This document shows positions 12,350 to 23,250 of a stretch of 64,000 nucleotides of DNA, in pieces (the first letter of the stretch is position 1; each line of letters starts with the position of its first letter). The stretch lies in the NCBI RefSeq assembly GCF_014529535.1, contig NW_023503292.1, positions 1,275,354 through 1,339,353 of the forward strand. Reading direction: 5' to 3'. The translations under genes and the position numbers were made by a program. Below the pieces are notes generated by a model. That model had not been told where the DNA came from. It worked only from the letters and a program-made list of their open reading frames with translations, and did not search any database. The stretch comes from Bradysia coprophila. Lineage: Eukaryota > Arthropoda > Insecta > Diptera > Sciaridae.

Positions 12350-13214
12350 ATGAGTGACGATGACAGAGATATTGACATTGAAAGTGATGTGAGTACAGTT
12401 GTCAAACGTTTTTTTTGTGGTAACTGAATGGACAACCGAATACTGATGCTCTTTTGTTTACAGGATGAAAATGATTCCGATACCAGATCACAAAACCGTT
12501 CTTCGACCAATGGCACACAATTTTTTTCTCAGGTAAGACAGATTTGACCGCTTTACTGTGAAATCAGTCAACCGGTTAGGGACAATTTGCTTATGGCATG
12601 CACTGAACGTTTTGACTGAATTTCATAAACCATATTTACTGCAAACTGTGCGAACAGGATTTGGTCTCTTTTGCAAAACTGTAAAATCTTCTCTTGAAGA
12701 GAATCCCTGCGTCTTCCAAACTGTTTTTTTCACTCTTTGAACTTTCATTCAGGCTGAAAAACGAGCTCATCACAATGCACTAGAAAGAAAACGTCGAGAT
12801 CACATAAAAGACAGTTTTACCTCACTGAAAGAATCCGTTCCATCACTGCAAGGCGAAAAGGCAGCGAGTCGAGCTCAAATACTTAAAAAAGCTGCCGATT
12901 TCATTCAATTTATGCGACGCAAAAACTTTTCGCATCAACAGGACATCGACGACCTGAAGAGACAAAACAAAATTCTGGAACAACAAAGTAACGTCCCCAT
13001 CGATTCATTCCAATTAATTCAAATCCAATTAATTTCCAAAAAAAATATTTTTTTTGTAGTAAAACAGCTGGAACAACAACAAGCAAACCTAAGAAATGGA
13101 GACTATCATAAAGATATGAAATCAGATACATCAAGCGATGAGCTTACAGATGGCGAAGAACCGATCGAACAGAAATCGAAAAAATTCAAATCAACATCAT
13201 CGTATGCTGGTTAG
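12350..13214 (+). CDS. Max: Max, bHLH-leucine-zipper transcription factor
   Basis: Max is the obligate partner of Myc and Mnt/Mad proteins and binds E-boxes in the nucleus. Four coding exons: 12350-12388, 12464-12532, 12753-12987, 13060-13214, giving 165 aa. The protein opens [13 protein letters not shown], as Max does, then an acidic/Ser stretch. The basic region follows ([18 protein letters not shown], with the His, Glu and Arg residues that read CACGTG), then helix 1, a loop ([12 protein letters not shown] type), helix 2 ([14 protein letters not shown]) and a short Gln-rich zipper ([15 protein letters not shown]). The tail is acidic, then basic (KSKKFK). Exon 2 (23 codons) is phase-neutral and could be skipped, resembling the known short-insert alternatives of Max. 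Intron 3 (72 bp) is stop-free and in frame, so retention would insert 24 residues into the zipper. Confidence 0.96.
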
Positions 13215-13284
13215 GATATGATTTTCCTTCTATTTTGTATAATTCGCTCGTCATTTTAATGTGTCTCTACTGTAAACATAAAAA

Positions 13285-13290
13285 AATAAA
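13285..13290 (+). terminator. polyadenylation signal of Max
   Basis: AATAAA lies about 70 bp after the Max stop codon and is followed by a T-rich stretch. Confidence 0.7.
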
Positions 13291-13402
13291 TTTATTGTTT
13301 TGTAAATGGATTGTGCGAACTTGTGAAACTGACGAAACATTCAATCGAAAAGGAAGTAAAAGTCTGATAAAAGCTCTTCTCATATATGCGGTGTGAATAA
13401 CC

Positions 13403-13512
13403 CGAGGGGTGACGCACTCGGGATTAAATGGATTTAATTCCATTTAATCCCATGTATTTCTTGGATTAAATGTATTAAATGGATTAAATTTGAAGAAGTG
13501 CGTGACCCCTCG
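13403..13512. mobile_element. 110-bp MITE with 8-bp target duplication
   Basis: TIRs are CGAGGGGTGACGCAC and its inverse with one mismatch. The direct repeat GAATAACC flanks both sides (13395-13402 and 13513-13520). An 8-bp TSD fits the hAT superfamily. The interior is made of ATTAAATGGATT-like repeats. Confidence 0.8.
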
Positions 13513-14401
13513 GAATAACCTTTTTTTTCTCCACTCCAATAACCATGTTGTTTTGTTGACGCTTTATCTGATGACAGATAACAGTTCGAGGGAGAAAATG
13601 TCTCGATCAGCCTCTGTTCAAGTGCTGCTCAAGTAAACAAGTTTTAGCAAAATCCCCACAACTGTTCCTGAGAACCAGCACCAGCGTCAGCCAGGGCTTG
13701 TGAAACACTGAGGACTTAAGATTTACATTGGAATTGGTAGAGGAACAAATTCTAAGATTTACAGTGTAAAAATTATGGCTAGAGTAATTATCTATTTTTA
13801 AGAAAAACAAACACTTTAAATGTTTGATAGAAATAAGAAAGACATTTATTTGTAATGTCGTCTTGAAAATAGGTAATTCCTCTAGATAGCTCTAGATTTA
13901 CGAGTAGAGCGACCTCGATGCAAAACTTTTTCGTCTATAATTCTTGCAAAGCATAAAGTATGCCATATTTGGTATCGTTGTAAAGCTGAGACCCCAGGCT
14001 ACCATATAAGCAACCAAATTGACGGAAAATGCTCTTACCAGTAAAGTATTGAAGCGTCCAAAGTTCACCGAGGGTAGCCTAAAAGAGCAATTTCTGTAAA
14101 TGTAACAGAAAACTTCGATTCAAAAATAATTTTTTTGCTGTTCAAAAGGGTTCGCAAAACTTGTCTGGGATCATCATTCAAAGGCTTCCCCGGTTGCTTT
14201 GTAAAGGAGATATCAGTCTTTTAAAATGGTGAAATTTTTACTTTGAGCTACTATTGCTCGATGAAGGAATTTACGAGAGTCATAATTTTTACACTGTAAA
14301 TCTTAGAATTTGTCCCTCTACTAATTCCAATGTAAATCTTAAGTCCTCACTGTTTCACAAGACCTGGCTGACGCTGGTGCTGGTTCTCAGGAACAGCTGT
14401 G

Positions 14402-15856
14402 CAGGCCCGTAGCCAGGATGAATGGCCAGGGGGGGCAGTGCCCCAACGTAATATTTCGAAAAGTTATTGTGTTTTTAAAAGTAGTCTAATTTCGCCGAAG
14501 GCGAAAATTTTTTCATTTCCACTTGCATGGAATTTATTTTCTTGACCCGAAGTTTCCATTTTTGAAAAGTTGTAGATATGGAGATTATCGCTTTTTGTTG
14601 GTGAATCGCACAAAGTAAAAATTATCTATTTAAATACAGTCATTTAGAAAGCAGTGCTACGACGCTGGTGGAAATAATGTTTTCTCCCCGGGATCGTGTG
14701 TTTCTTTTGCGTATTCTTTATTAAAATCGTGTTTTAACACAAAACTCTTACGCTTTCTAGAATTTTATTTTTACTAAGAGTTAAAGAAGCATCTGCTTTG
14801 CAAGAGTAAGATATTTTCAAATTCAATTCAATTCAATTTATTAATCATATTAGAACAAAAAGATCACGCCTTATATAAATATTTTTCTACGACAGACTAG
14901 AATCGAATGGATTTACTTTTCTTTTCTCTCTATCTCAAGTAACGGAAACACAAATAGTTTCAAATGGTTACTTTCAATAGATGGAAGTTTTTACGTTTTT
15001 TGAGATTTTGTACTAAAACACTGCATCAAAATAAAATTACGACGCAGGCGAAAGTTTGGCCTCACTCAGTTAACATTCATAATGCTTGAAGGACACCCCA
15101 AAGTTAAAAGTTTCATGACGTTCGCTGTCCTGTGCTCTTTGTTCCAAAAGTGTTCATTCTCGGATAGTGACACCGAGGTTGCCATATCTTCAGAAGATTT
15201 CAATTGAAACTGAAACCGAGGTTTACAAAGGTACACAAAATTGCATTCACAACGGGAACTTTTAGGAACTTCGCGATCATCAACATTTAGAAATACTGAA
15301 AAAGGGTTTGATTCGCGTACATTAACTTTTCCCAAAATCTCTTTCCGGTAGAGATGATCCCGTGATCCCGCACTCTTCCCACCAGTGTACCCGATGCGCA
15401 TCAGGCGAAATTTTGAAGTCGAAAAATTCTCATGCTCCAAAATGGGGTGTCGTGTTTGACATTGAATCTCATTCCAGCAACATTCAATAAAAAATTTCCA
15501 CTTGTCAGTAATTTCAAAGCTGTGTAATTTCGGTTCCGTTCATAGACTTGCTTTGGATTCTTTAAAGAAGTTATGTACAAAAACAAAACCGACAAGATAA
15601 CATGGGAATAGCAGTACTAATTGTTAGTAATTGAATTTCTTACTCTTGCAAGCAAAATGATAAGAGTTGGTTATGTGCGAGCGAAGCGAGCAAAGATTTT
15701 TTTTCAACAAAATTTGAAAGTCAGAGGTTTTTCACGTTCTTATTTTGCTTAGTCAGTGTAAAATTTTTATTTTCTTTAAAAATCCCAGGGGGGGGGGGGC
15801 AAGAGAATCGTCAGGGGGGACGATGACCCCCCTGTCGCCCCCCAGCTACGGGCCTG
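14402..15856. mobile_element. hAT-like element, 1455 bp, TSD CAGCTGTG
   Basis: TIRs are CAGGCCCGTAGCCAGG and GCTACGGGCCTG inverted. The 8-bp duplication CAGCTGTG sits at 14394-14401 and 15857-15864. Subterminal poly-G/poly-C tracts are present on both sides. Two overlapping minus-strand ORFs (15066-15440, 15401-15595) resemble no transposase I know, so it looks non-autonomous. It contains a further inverted-repeat insertion at about 14770-15672. Confidence 0.88.
14770..15672. mobile_element. third-level inverted-repeat element inside the hAT-like copy
   Basis: AAGAGTTAAAG, then TTTGCAAGAGTAAGA at 14778-14812, recurs inverted at about 15636-15670 (TCTTACTCTTGCAAGC, then AAGAGTT). An (ATTCA)n microsatellite lies just inside the left arm at 14820-14838. 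No recognised product. Confidence 0.55.
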
Positions 15857-15903
15857 CAGCTGTGAGGATTTTGCTAAAACTTGTTTACTTGAACAGCACT
15901 TCC

Positions 15904-16211
15904 CTCCCCCAACTCACTTATGAAAAAAACCTGGATGTTAACTTACTCGTTTATTTAAAAATTTTAAGCCTCACCGTGGTTCTAGTATATTACCATATTA
16001 CCACATGAGTGTGTTCGTCATGAGTATCATTATCTCATCTGTTATACATCTACGAGCGGAATACAAAAAAAAAACAAAGTGTTTTTAGTATCTAGGGTAA
16101 TGTAGTTAGCAAATAGTTAGTTCCCTTGACTGTAAAGTCAGGGTCTTATGCCGGAAAATACCCTAGAATGTTTGTATACCAAAGGTTGTATGAAATGTTA
16201 TGAAAAACGGA
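15904..16211. other. intergenic DNA
   Basis: No gene or repeat recognised. Confidence 0.3.
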
Positions 16212-16643
16212 ATTGTTTGTCCCAATATTTATTTATTTGTTGGTTTTGAGACCGTTCTAACAGCCTTTTACAGCCAATAACAAGTTCAGTCTGGACCACC
16301 GGCTTTACGTGACTTCCGAACCACGCCTCGAAGTATGTAATTACTCTCTGAGGAAAGTTAGGTGCGAAATTGATATCTCGCCTTAATGTAGGCTAGACAT
16401 ATGTACACAAATTCATCGTATTTGGGTTACGTCATACGATTCATTCAGTGTGTACATCGTTGCAGCCACCAAACACACCGCAACTACCCAAATTATGAAG
16501 CTTGAGTGAACTAAGGACGTTACCAATGCGATATAATCGCTAGAAAAATTCCATACGGAATTTGTCTGTCACGGGAATCGAACCCGGATCATTTTGGTGG
16601 AAGGCTAGTACGTAACCACTGAGCCATCCCGTCACATGGCATC
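16212..16643 (-). mobile_element. tRNA-derived SINE
   Basis: On the minus strand the head (16643 down to about 16565) looks like a tRNA: A-box-like TGGCTCAGTGGTT, then B-box GGTTCGATTCC with pairing CGGG/CCCG around the T loop. The anticodon arm does not pair well, so it is not called a functional tRNA. About 330 bp of unrelated body follow. The 3' end reads GGCTGTAAAAGGCTGTTAG, then CAAAACCAAC and an (AAAT)n tail, like a LINE-borrowed tail. Confidence 0.8.
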
Positions 16644-16867
16644 CCGTCATATTTTGCTTGTATACACGATAACTTGAGTAATTATCAACCAATTACCAAT
16701 TTTAATCGACGCAGAATTCAATTCCTGAGGTTAAGTTCGAAGATGGGCTATGTGGGATTAAGGATCTGGAAGTTATTCCTGAAAAACAGTATTTTCCACT
16801 GTTGGAAAATTCAATTAATCGAAAAAGATTACTTTGATGGAATTTGATTTTGTCGGTTAGTTATATC

Positions 16868-17625
16868 CAGCTATCACGCATGCATGATAGTCAGCTATCA
16901 CGCATGATAGTCAGCTATCACGGTGATAGTTGGCTATAGTCATGGATAGTCAGCTATCACGGTGATAGTCAGCTATCACGTAGATAGTCAGCTATCACGG
17001 TGATAGTCAGCTATCACGTAGATAGTCAGCTATCACGGTGATAGTCAGCTATCACGTAGATAGTCAGCTATCACGCTGATAGTCAGCTATCACGTAGATA
17101 GTCAGCTATCACGGTGATAGTCAGCTATCACGGTGATAGTCAGCTATCACGGTGATAGTCAGCTATCACGTAGATAGTCAGCTATCACGGTGATAGACAG
17201 CTATCATGGTGATAGTCTATCACGTAGATAGTCAGCTATCACGGTGATAGTCAGCTATCACGGTGATAGTCAGCTATCACGGTGATAGTCAGCTATCACG
17301 GTGATAGTCAGCTATCACGGTGATAGTCAGCTATCACGGTGATAGTCAGCTATCACGGTGATAGTCTGCTATCACGGTGATAGTCAGCTATCACGATGAT
17401 AGTCAGCTATCACGGTGATAGTCAGCTATCACGGTGATAGTCAGCTATCACGGTGATAGTCAGCTATCACGGTGATAGTCAGCTATCACGGTGATAGTCA
17501 GCTATCACGGTGATAGTCAGCTATCACGGTGATAGTCAGCTATCACGGTGATAGTCAGCTATCACGGTTAGAGTTGGCTATAGTCAGTGACAGTCAGGTG
17601 AAAGTCAGCTATTACGCATGATAGT
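16868..17625. repeat. 19-bp palindromic satellite array, about 37 units
   Basis: The unit is GATAGTCAGCTATCACGGT. Each unit carries two overlapping palindromes (GATAG-TCA-GCTATC and TATCAC-G-GTGATA). In the first third, units ending CACGTA alternate with units ending CACGGT, making a 37-bp dimer. The second half is almost homogeneous. Both ends decay into divergent units. Confidence 0.97.
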
Positions 17626-18144
17626 TTTCTAGCCATGACATAAAATATTTATAAAATTTTATGAAAAACCAATTTCTGAATCGTTATTCAAATGCATGGA
17701 ATGACATTAAAAAACAATCATTTTTTTTTTTCATGATTAAAGGTTTTGTGAATGTAGAAATTACCGGGAGGCTTCCTTTCTGTACATAAGTGTGAGGGAA
17801 GAACGTCTATCGTACTATTTTATATTGTACCAAAGTGAAAGATTTCTCTAATCGTTCCAAATTCGCATCTTTTACTTTTGTTTAACGTTAACAATAAGAC
17901 TATAAAACTGAATAATAGACGACTTATACGAGTGGGACGTTTGCAGGCAGAGCGCAGCGAGGACCGTAATTCACACGAGTCTTTGTCTACTTTTGTATTG
18001 TTGATTAAAAATCTGGCCGCAAATTTAAAAGCAAATAGAGAACAGAAAAAGTGGTTTTCCAAAGAACTTGTACTCAAGCGAATGTTTTATATCAGTTATT
18101 TGTGATATTTCAAAGGTTAACAACGGAAAATAAAATGAAATTGA
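17626..18144. other. intergenic DNA
   Basis: Two ORFs of about 75-85 codons on opposite strands overlap at 17820-18105. Neither resembles a known protein. Confidence 0.3.
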
Positions 18145-18644
18145 TTAAAAATACGAAGTGACTATTTGCACTTAAGTGCAAATAGTGTATAAAAAGACTA
18201 TTCGCACTTAAGGGCAATTAGTGTTCTAATAGACTATTTGCACTTAAGTGCCAATAGTCTTCCTATACACTATTTGCACTGAAGTGCAAATAGTGTCTTA
18301 ATGGACTATTTGCACTTATATGTTTTTGAGAAAATGAAAATATAAGTGAAAAGTAGTACTGTTTTTTCCGCGAAATGACTAAAGGCAGTCAACTTCCGTT
18401 ACAATATAAGTGCAGTTTCAAACAGTTAGACGCACAAACTAATTTTTTTAATGAAATTTGAAAAAAAAACCTACAAAAACAAGTTCAGATTAGGTTTAAT
18501 ACGCCATCTAACGGTTAACGGTCGGCAACATAAGCTTATCAAACAGCTCGTAAACGGTTTGTTTCGAAATAACTATTTTGGAAATAGTCTTCTAATAACT
18601 TGATCGTCTGCTGAGAGTAGAAAGATTAGAGAAAATTAGTACAA

Positions 18645-18762
18645 ACTTTAACATTTCAAATGTCTCACTGTCATTTTTTTCATAGAATGTCATTGAGAAT
18701 TCGCAACGACACAATGAAATTCTCTGAAAATTTTGATAGTGAGACATTTGAAATGTTAAAGA
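18645..18762. repeat. 118-bp hairpin inside element A
   Basis: CTTTAACATTTCAAATGTCT on the left is mirrored at the right end (AGACATTTGAAATGTTAAAG), with partly paired inner sequence. Confidence 0.8.
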
Positions 18763-18864
18763 TTGTAGATTAACGCCGATATTAACCTTAATTTTCCTTA
18801 TGCAAATAGCCACGAGCAAGAGTGTTCCATCGACAAAACTTGATATTTGCTTCTACAAATGGTC

Positions 18865-19008
18865 GGGGTAGGGTAATCTCGCACACCACACAAATTCATG
18901 GTGTGCGAGATTCACCTCTAAGTGGTGAATCTCGCACAGTCATGACGTTTCGTTACATGTCGTAAAAGGACGCATACTATGATCGCGTGTGCGAGATTCC
19001 CCGACACC
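18865..19008. mobile_element. inverted-repeat element with AATCTCGCACAC motifs
   Basis: AATCTCGCACACCA recurs several times in alternating orientation. The outer pair is GGGTAATCTCGCACACC and GTGTGCGAGATTCCCC. The GGAATCTCGC core is shared with the element at 53834-53937. Confidence 0.6.
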
Positions 19009-19060
19009 AAATGGTCAGAAAGAAGAGTTTTACATCGGCAACACTTGATTCTTACTTCTA

Positions 19061-19225
19061 CCAACGCACTCCAAAACAGGCACGACAACACATTTAATAT
19101 AAGAGGCCTACTCGACGCAGTAGTCAGAATTTTTCATATAAATTTAGTTTTTTATGTTGGTACCAAAATAAGAGGCTTTTTGACCGTTAAAAAAATCTGC
19201 TCTTGTGCTTGTTCTTGGAGTGCGT
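19061..19225. mobile_element. small inverted-repeat element with sequence shared at 62.7 kb
   Basis: Ends are CAACGCACTCCAA and TTGGAGTGCGTTG. Inside, CCTACTCGACGCAGTAGTC and the following CATATAA-rich stretch match the reverse complement of 62700-62760. Confidence 0.55.
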
Positions 19226-19252
19226 TGCTTCTACGAATGTCCAAAAGAAAGA

Positions 19253-20743
19253 GTCCAATTGAAAGACTAACTACTGTTCCGGAGTTCTGAGGTCATTTGC
19301 TATACGCTAACACTTTATTTGACTAAAATCCTCCGAGAAAAATTTGATAATTTTTCTCTTGATATTACTAACATTGGATCTGATATATTCGTGACATATC
19401 GAAGCGTTTTTCTATTGATAAGGTAAAACAATAGTAGACGATAAAGAATGACTGCCATGACTGCTCAGAAAGAGGAAAAAAAATCTGCATTTTGGCACCA
19501 ACTTTTTTTCTAACACTTCTGTGGGCTTGCAGCACAAAAGTACTGGGCTCATTTATGTGTGGAACGATAGTGGGTGAGGCCAGCTACAACACCCCATACT
19601 TAGTTCCGTGGAACAACGAAGCTGCAGAGAAGCAGTACTCTCCGAACATTCAATATATTTTAAGTCATAGCTTTCGTGGATCAACTAGCACCAAGCAGTG
19701 CGTATACTCTATCTGTAGGTCTTTCCAAGGCCGACAATCGTACAACATTACAACAATTTAAAATAATTTTTTCTTGAGTTATTGCCGAAAAACTGTTTTC
19801 GGTACTCTCTGACATGTGATCACTTTTGAACACTTTTCACAGAAAACAATTTTTTTTTAGAAAAAGTGAAAGATACGTGTTTCCTAGAATTGAAAGACGA
19901 ATCCAACGAGCTATCACTCATTAAAATCGGAGTCGGCTTGTTTCCTAATCACCTGAAGTCTTGGCGATATGACTCTTAAGAGTCATATCGCCAAAACTTT
20001 AGGTGATTTTCTTAACTTTGAGAACAAGTGGTCTTCGATTTTAATGAGTGATAGCTCGTTGGATTCGACTTTCAATTCTAGGAAACACGTATCTTTCACT
20101 TTTTCGAGAAAAAAAATTATATTCTGTGAAAAACGCTCAAAAGTAGAGACATGTCAGAGGGTACCGAAAACAGTTTTTTGGCAATAACTCAAGAAAAAAT
20201 TATTTTAGATTGTTGTAATGTTGTTGTACTAATGTCGGCCTTGAAAAGACCTTCAGGTAGAGTATACGCACTGGCTGGTGCGAGTACATCCACGAGAGTT
20301 ATTTTTAATAATATAGTGAATCTTCGGAGAGTCCGCCTTCCCTGCAGCTTCGACGTTCCACGGAACTGAGTATGGGGTGTTGTAGCTGGCCTCACCCACT
20401 ATCGTTCCACATATAAATGAACCCAGTACTTTTGTGCTGCTAGCCTACAGAAGTCTTGGAAAAAACGTTGGTGCCAAAATCCTTCTTTCTGGAGGCTCCA
20501 CAGCTGGAACAGCATCTGGAACGGTACTAAAGCAGTCATTTTTTGTCGCCTACTATTCTTTTACCTTATCAATAAAAAGGCGCTTCGCTATGTCGCGAAT
20601 ATATGTCGTTAAAACAGATCCAAAGTTAGCAATATCAAGAGAAAAAATGTTACATTTTTCTCGGATGATTTTAGTAAAATAAAGTGTTAGCGTATAGCAA
20701 ATGACCTCAGGACTCCGGAACAGTAATTAGTTTCTCAATTGGA
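19253..20743. repeat. 1.5-kb inverted repeat (arms about 725 bp) inside element A
   Basis: The centre is the palindrome ATGACTCTTAAGAGTCAT near 19978. Arms pair outward through GGCGATATGACTC, the AAAGATACGTGTTTCCTAG block, the GTGGAACGATAGTGGGTGAG block and the ACTGTTCCGGAG block. Arms differ by substitutions and small indels; the right arm carries about 70 extra bp near 20480. The ORFs here are short and do not match between the arms in any conserved way. Confidence 0.88.
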
Positions 20744-21545
20744 CCAACATTTGCTACGCGACAGGAGTTTGGAAAAAATCACATCAAAAAAATCTAAGCA
20801 ATGAGGGAGGTACAAAAGAAATTTTTTTTCCAATTTTTTAACGTTTTCTTGAAGAATTCGGAAAATAAAAGGACCCGTGTTTTTGTCTTTTTTGATTCTA
20901 GCAATGGTGCTCTCTAAAGGACACTTTATACTTCCCATGTAGATGACGATTACAACAACAATTTGTATGGCGGGTGTGATCGGGTGCGAAAATTTTTTCA
21001 CCTTCAAACAGTGATAATTTTTGGAATTTTGTCTTTTTCGAGAGAAGAAAAAACACGGGTCCCTTTATTTTTCAAGAAAATCAACTAAAAAGTATATGCG
21101 GTACCTCAATGGAGAGAATCGTAAGGATACGTACTTTTCGGTCATGTGACATTTGAAGGAACTTTCAAATTGTTGAAATTGAAAATTAAGAAGTTTATTT
21201 CTTCCCATACTTTAATTGAAGTTAATTATAATGTTCACTATTTGCACACAAAGACTATTTGCCCTTACACAGGTTAGCAGTCGCTATGTAACACGATTTT
21301 GCGCTGCGCAAAATCGTGTTACATAGCGACTGCTAACCTGTGTAAGGGCAAATAGTCTTTGTGCTAATTTAACTTAAGTGCAAATAGTGTATTAGAAGAC
21401 TAATTGCACTTAAGTGCAAATAGCGTATTAGAATACTATTTGCACTTAAGTGCAAATAGTGTATAAGACTAATTGCACTTAAGTGCAAATAGTGTATAAG
21501 AAGACTATTTGCACTTAAGGGCAAATAGCACGCGCCTTAAAAATA

Positions 21546-21945
21546 TATTCAAAAAATTGACAGTCAAGGGACCTGACCCGCCCAAAAGGAGGGGCATAGT
21601 TGATAATTCGCCGCACAAATGTGTTTCAATAAAGTGTCAATATATTTAAATCTTTGACGGCACCTCTCGCATGACTACTTAAGTTTCGGTCAACCTCTTG
21701 TCAAGACGATGCGTTCTCAAAACTAAATTTAGATCGCCTGTCTACAGTGCTACTCTATAAGTGGCGAATCTGATTTGGAATTTTAAGTATGATCTGTTCA
21801 ATGTGTCGTGTATTTGACGAATTGGTTCCCACAACCGTATTCATTCGTCAAATCAAAATAATTTTTAAAAAAAACTTTCGGATGGGTTTTTCCGTTTTTC
21901 GTTTAATTTATCGTCTTGCAGCAAATTACTTTATAATTTCTACAT
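21546..21945. other. region 3' of the lectin gene
   Basis: Probably the minus-strand 3' UTR region of the lectin gene. No canonical AATAAA seen and no other gene. Confidence 0.35.
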
Positions 21946-23250
21946 CTACTCTGGTTCTGCTTCTCCTTCACAAACAGTTACGCCCCAATAGGCGATGCAG
22001 TCCATGTTCGTCATATATCCAGGGACCATCATTAGGCATCTGTATCTAAAGTGAGGAGAAGAATTTTCGAACGTGACACCAGAATGGTGCCAGTAGAATC
22101 TCGTTGTAGAAATGCCACACTCATGTGTGAGAATACTCGATCCACCGAGGTTTATTAAGTAGTTGGTCTGGTTTTGCATGTAAAAGGACATACTCATATT
22201 GGCAACGAAGTCGATTTCCTCTATTGTTTCCGTTGTTGCCAAACGGAGTCCATTTTCGTGACAGGTGGTACGTGATACTGCCCAACGATCCTGATACGAC
22301 AAAAATGATTAATGCTTTAAATAATGGAGCTGGTCCTTTGGAGCGAGCATACTCACTTCTCGAAACGATCTGTCAGCATAGTAGAGTTTACCATTTACAG
22401 GTCCATATGTCTCCCAAGATTCATCGAATTCTGCCGTTGGTGTCAGTTTTGGAATCGGGCTTGGTGTAAGATCTGTATCATCAACCCGAACGTTTCTATA
22501 ATCAATTAAAGTCATCTCACAAAGAGGTATATGCGATTCTCCGTCATAGCTGCCACTACAGACTTCATCCGACCATTCGCCGTTACTGCGAATGATAGCA
22601 CAGTTTCTGCTTCGATTATACATAGTGTTGTCCTCTGCCCAGTTTGAATATTCGAGAGTTTGACGAGTTCGAATCCATGTGAAATTTCCTTCATCTTCGA
22701 AATCCGTTGCGGGAATCCAAAATGCTCGGTCCTCTAAAAGGGAGTGGTTTTGCCATTCGATTTTAGTTTTAATTTTATTTTTTATCCGTTACCTGTAGGA
22801 ATATCGCTAAAATAGGAGCTGCTATTCAAAAAGTTTGAGACAATTTCATTTTCTAAGTGTGTGTTGACTGAGGCTGCTGTCCATCCGTTAAGGAGACACA
22901 TGTCTAAAGCTTCTTGCCAGCTATACTGCAATTATGCGCCATAAATTGTTACAAGCTTTTTTTTGTTAACAAAATAATACATACACGAGATGGAACGGTA
23001 AAGAAGGCCTTATCATAGCTAATGCCGACATAAATTCTCCGCTCCAGCTGAGCTAAAAATTTTTTTTTTTTAATGGAGTCTGATCAATGCAATTGAACGC
23101 TTTTATTGTTAGGTAAAAAAAATCTCTAGATACGTTAACCATTATTCTCCCCTTTACTTAATTTTATCACGGCAATTACTTATCCTTATTACCATTTGAT
23201 AGTCCCACAATACTAAGGACGAGTGCGAGAATAAAATGTTTGAGTGTCAT
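21946..23250 (-). CDS. secreted protein with two C-type lectin domains
   Basis: Five exons: 23250-23193, 23052-22985, 22925-22793, 22733-22357, 22290-21946, giving 326 aa. Residues 1-19 form a signal peptide (MTLKHFILALVLSIVGLS). Domain 1 shows the lectin fold pattern: WQEALDMCLLNGWTAASV, then AFWIPATDFEDEG, then SNWAEDN, NCAIIRSNGEWSDEVC and PLCE, about residues 38-160. A Pro/Thr linker follows. Domain 2 has DRWAVSRTTCHENGLRLAT, and ends with two Cys and VCEGEAEPE. Domain 2 lacks the WND-like calcium signature and may not bind sugar in the usual way. Such proteins are secreted by fat body, haemocytes or gut and bind glycans or other proteins; the exact role is unknown. Introns are 140, 59, 59 and 66 bp. 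Confidence 0.9.

Larger units (their letters stand above)
13619..15903. mobile_element. inverted-repeat element interrupted by a hAT-like insertion
   Basis: The left arm (from AGTGCTGCTCAAGTAAACAA at 13619 to about 13775) is mirrored on the right. The right arm is split: its inner part lies at 14285-14401 and its outer end at 15865-15903 (CTTGTTTACTTGAACAGCAC). Removing the 14402-15856 insertion and one copy of CAGCTGTG rejoins the arm. Arms are about 155 bp. Confidence 0.8.
18154..21536. mobile_element. foldback-type element A, 3383 bp, 9-bp TSD TTAAAAATA
   Basis: TTAAAAATA flanks both ends (18145-18153, 21537-21545). The 5' array at 18160-18320 and 3' array at 21235-21530 consist of palindromes such as CTATTTGCACTTAAGTGCAA spaced by about 8-12 bp. 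A 116-bp near-perfect hairpin at 21247-21363 has core TTTTGCGCTGCGCAAAA. The interior holds a 1.5-kb inverted repeat and smaller hairpins, with no recognised transposase. The 9-bp TSD and arrays of palindromic subrepeats recall Drosophila FB elements, which are linked to the Mutator-like group; that link is inference. Confidence 0.85.

Noticed and set aside
15066-15595. two overlapping minus-strand ORFs
   Set aside because: Inside a nested inverted-repeat element of the hAT-like copy; no transposase motif, no family resemblance.
16560-16643. functional tRNA gene on the minus strand
   Set aside because: A and B boxes are present but the anticodon stem does not pair and a long retroelement-like body and tail follow; it is the head of a SINE.
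16868-17625. CRISPR array
   Set aside because: Units are contiguous 19-mers without unique spacers, in insect-like DNA; a satellite.
18160-18320. CRISPR-like array of palindromes with spacers
   Set aside because: Spacers are short, similar to each other and the array is one end of a transposon with a TSD; same for 28130-28290.
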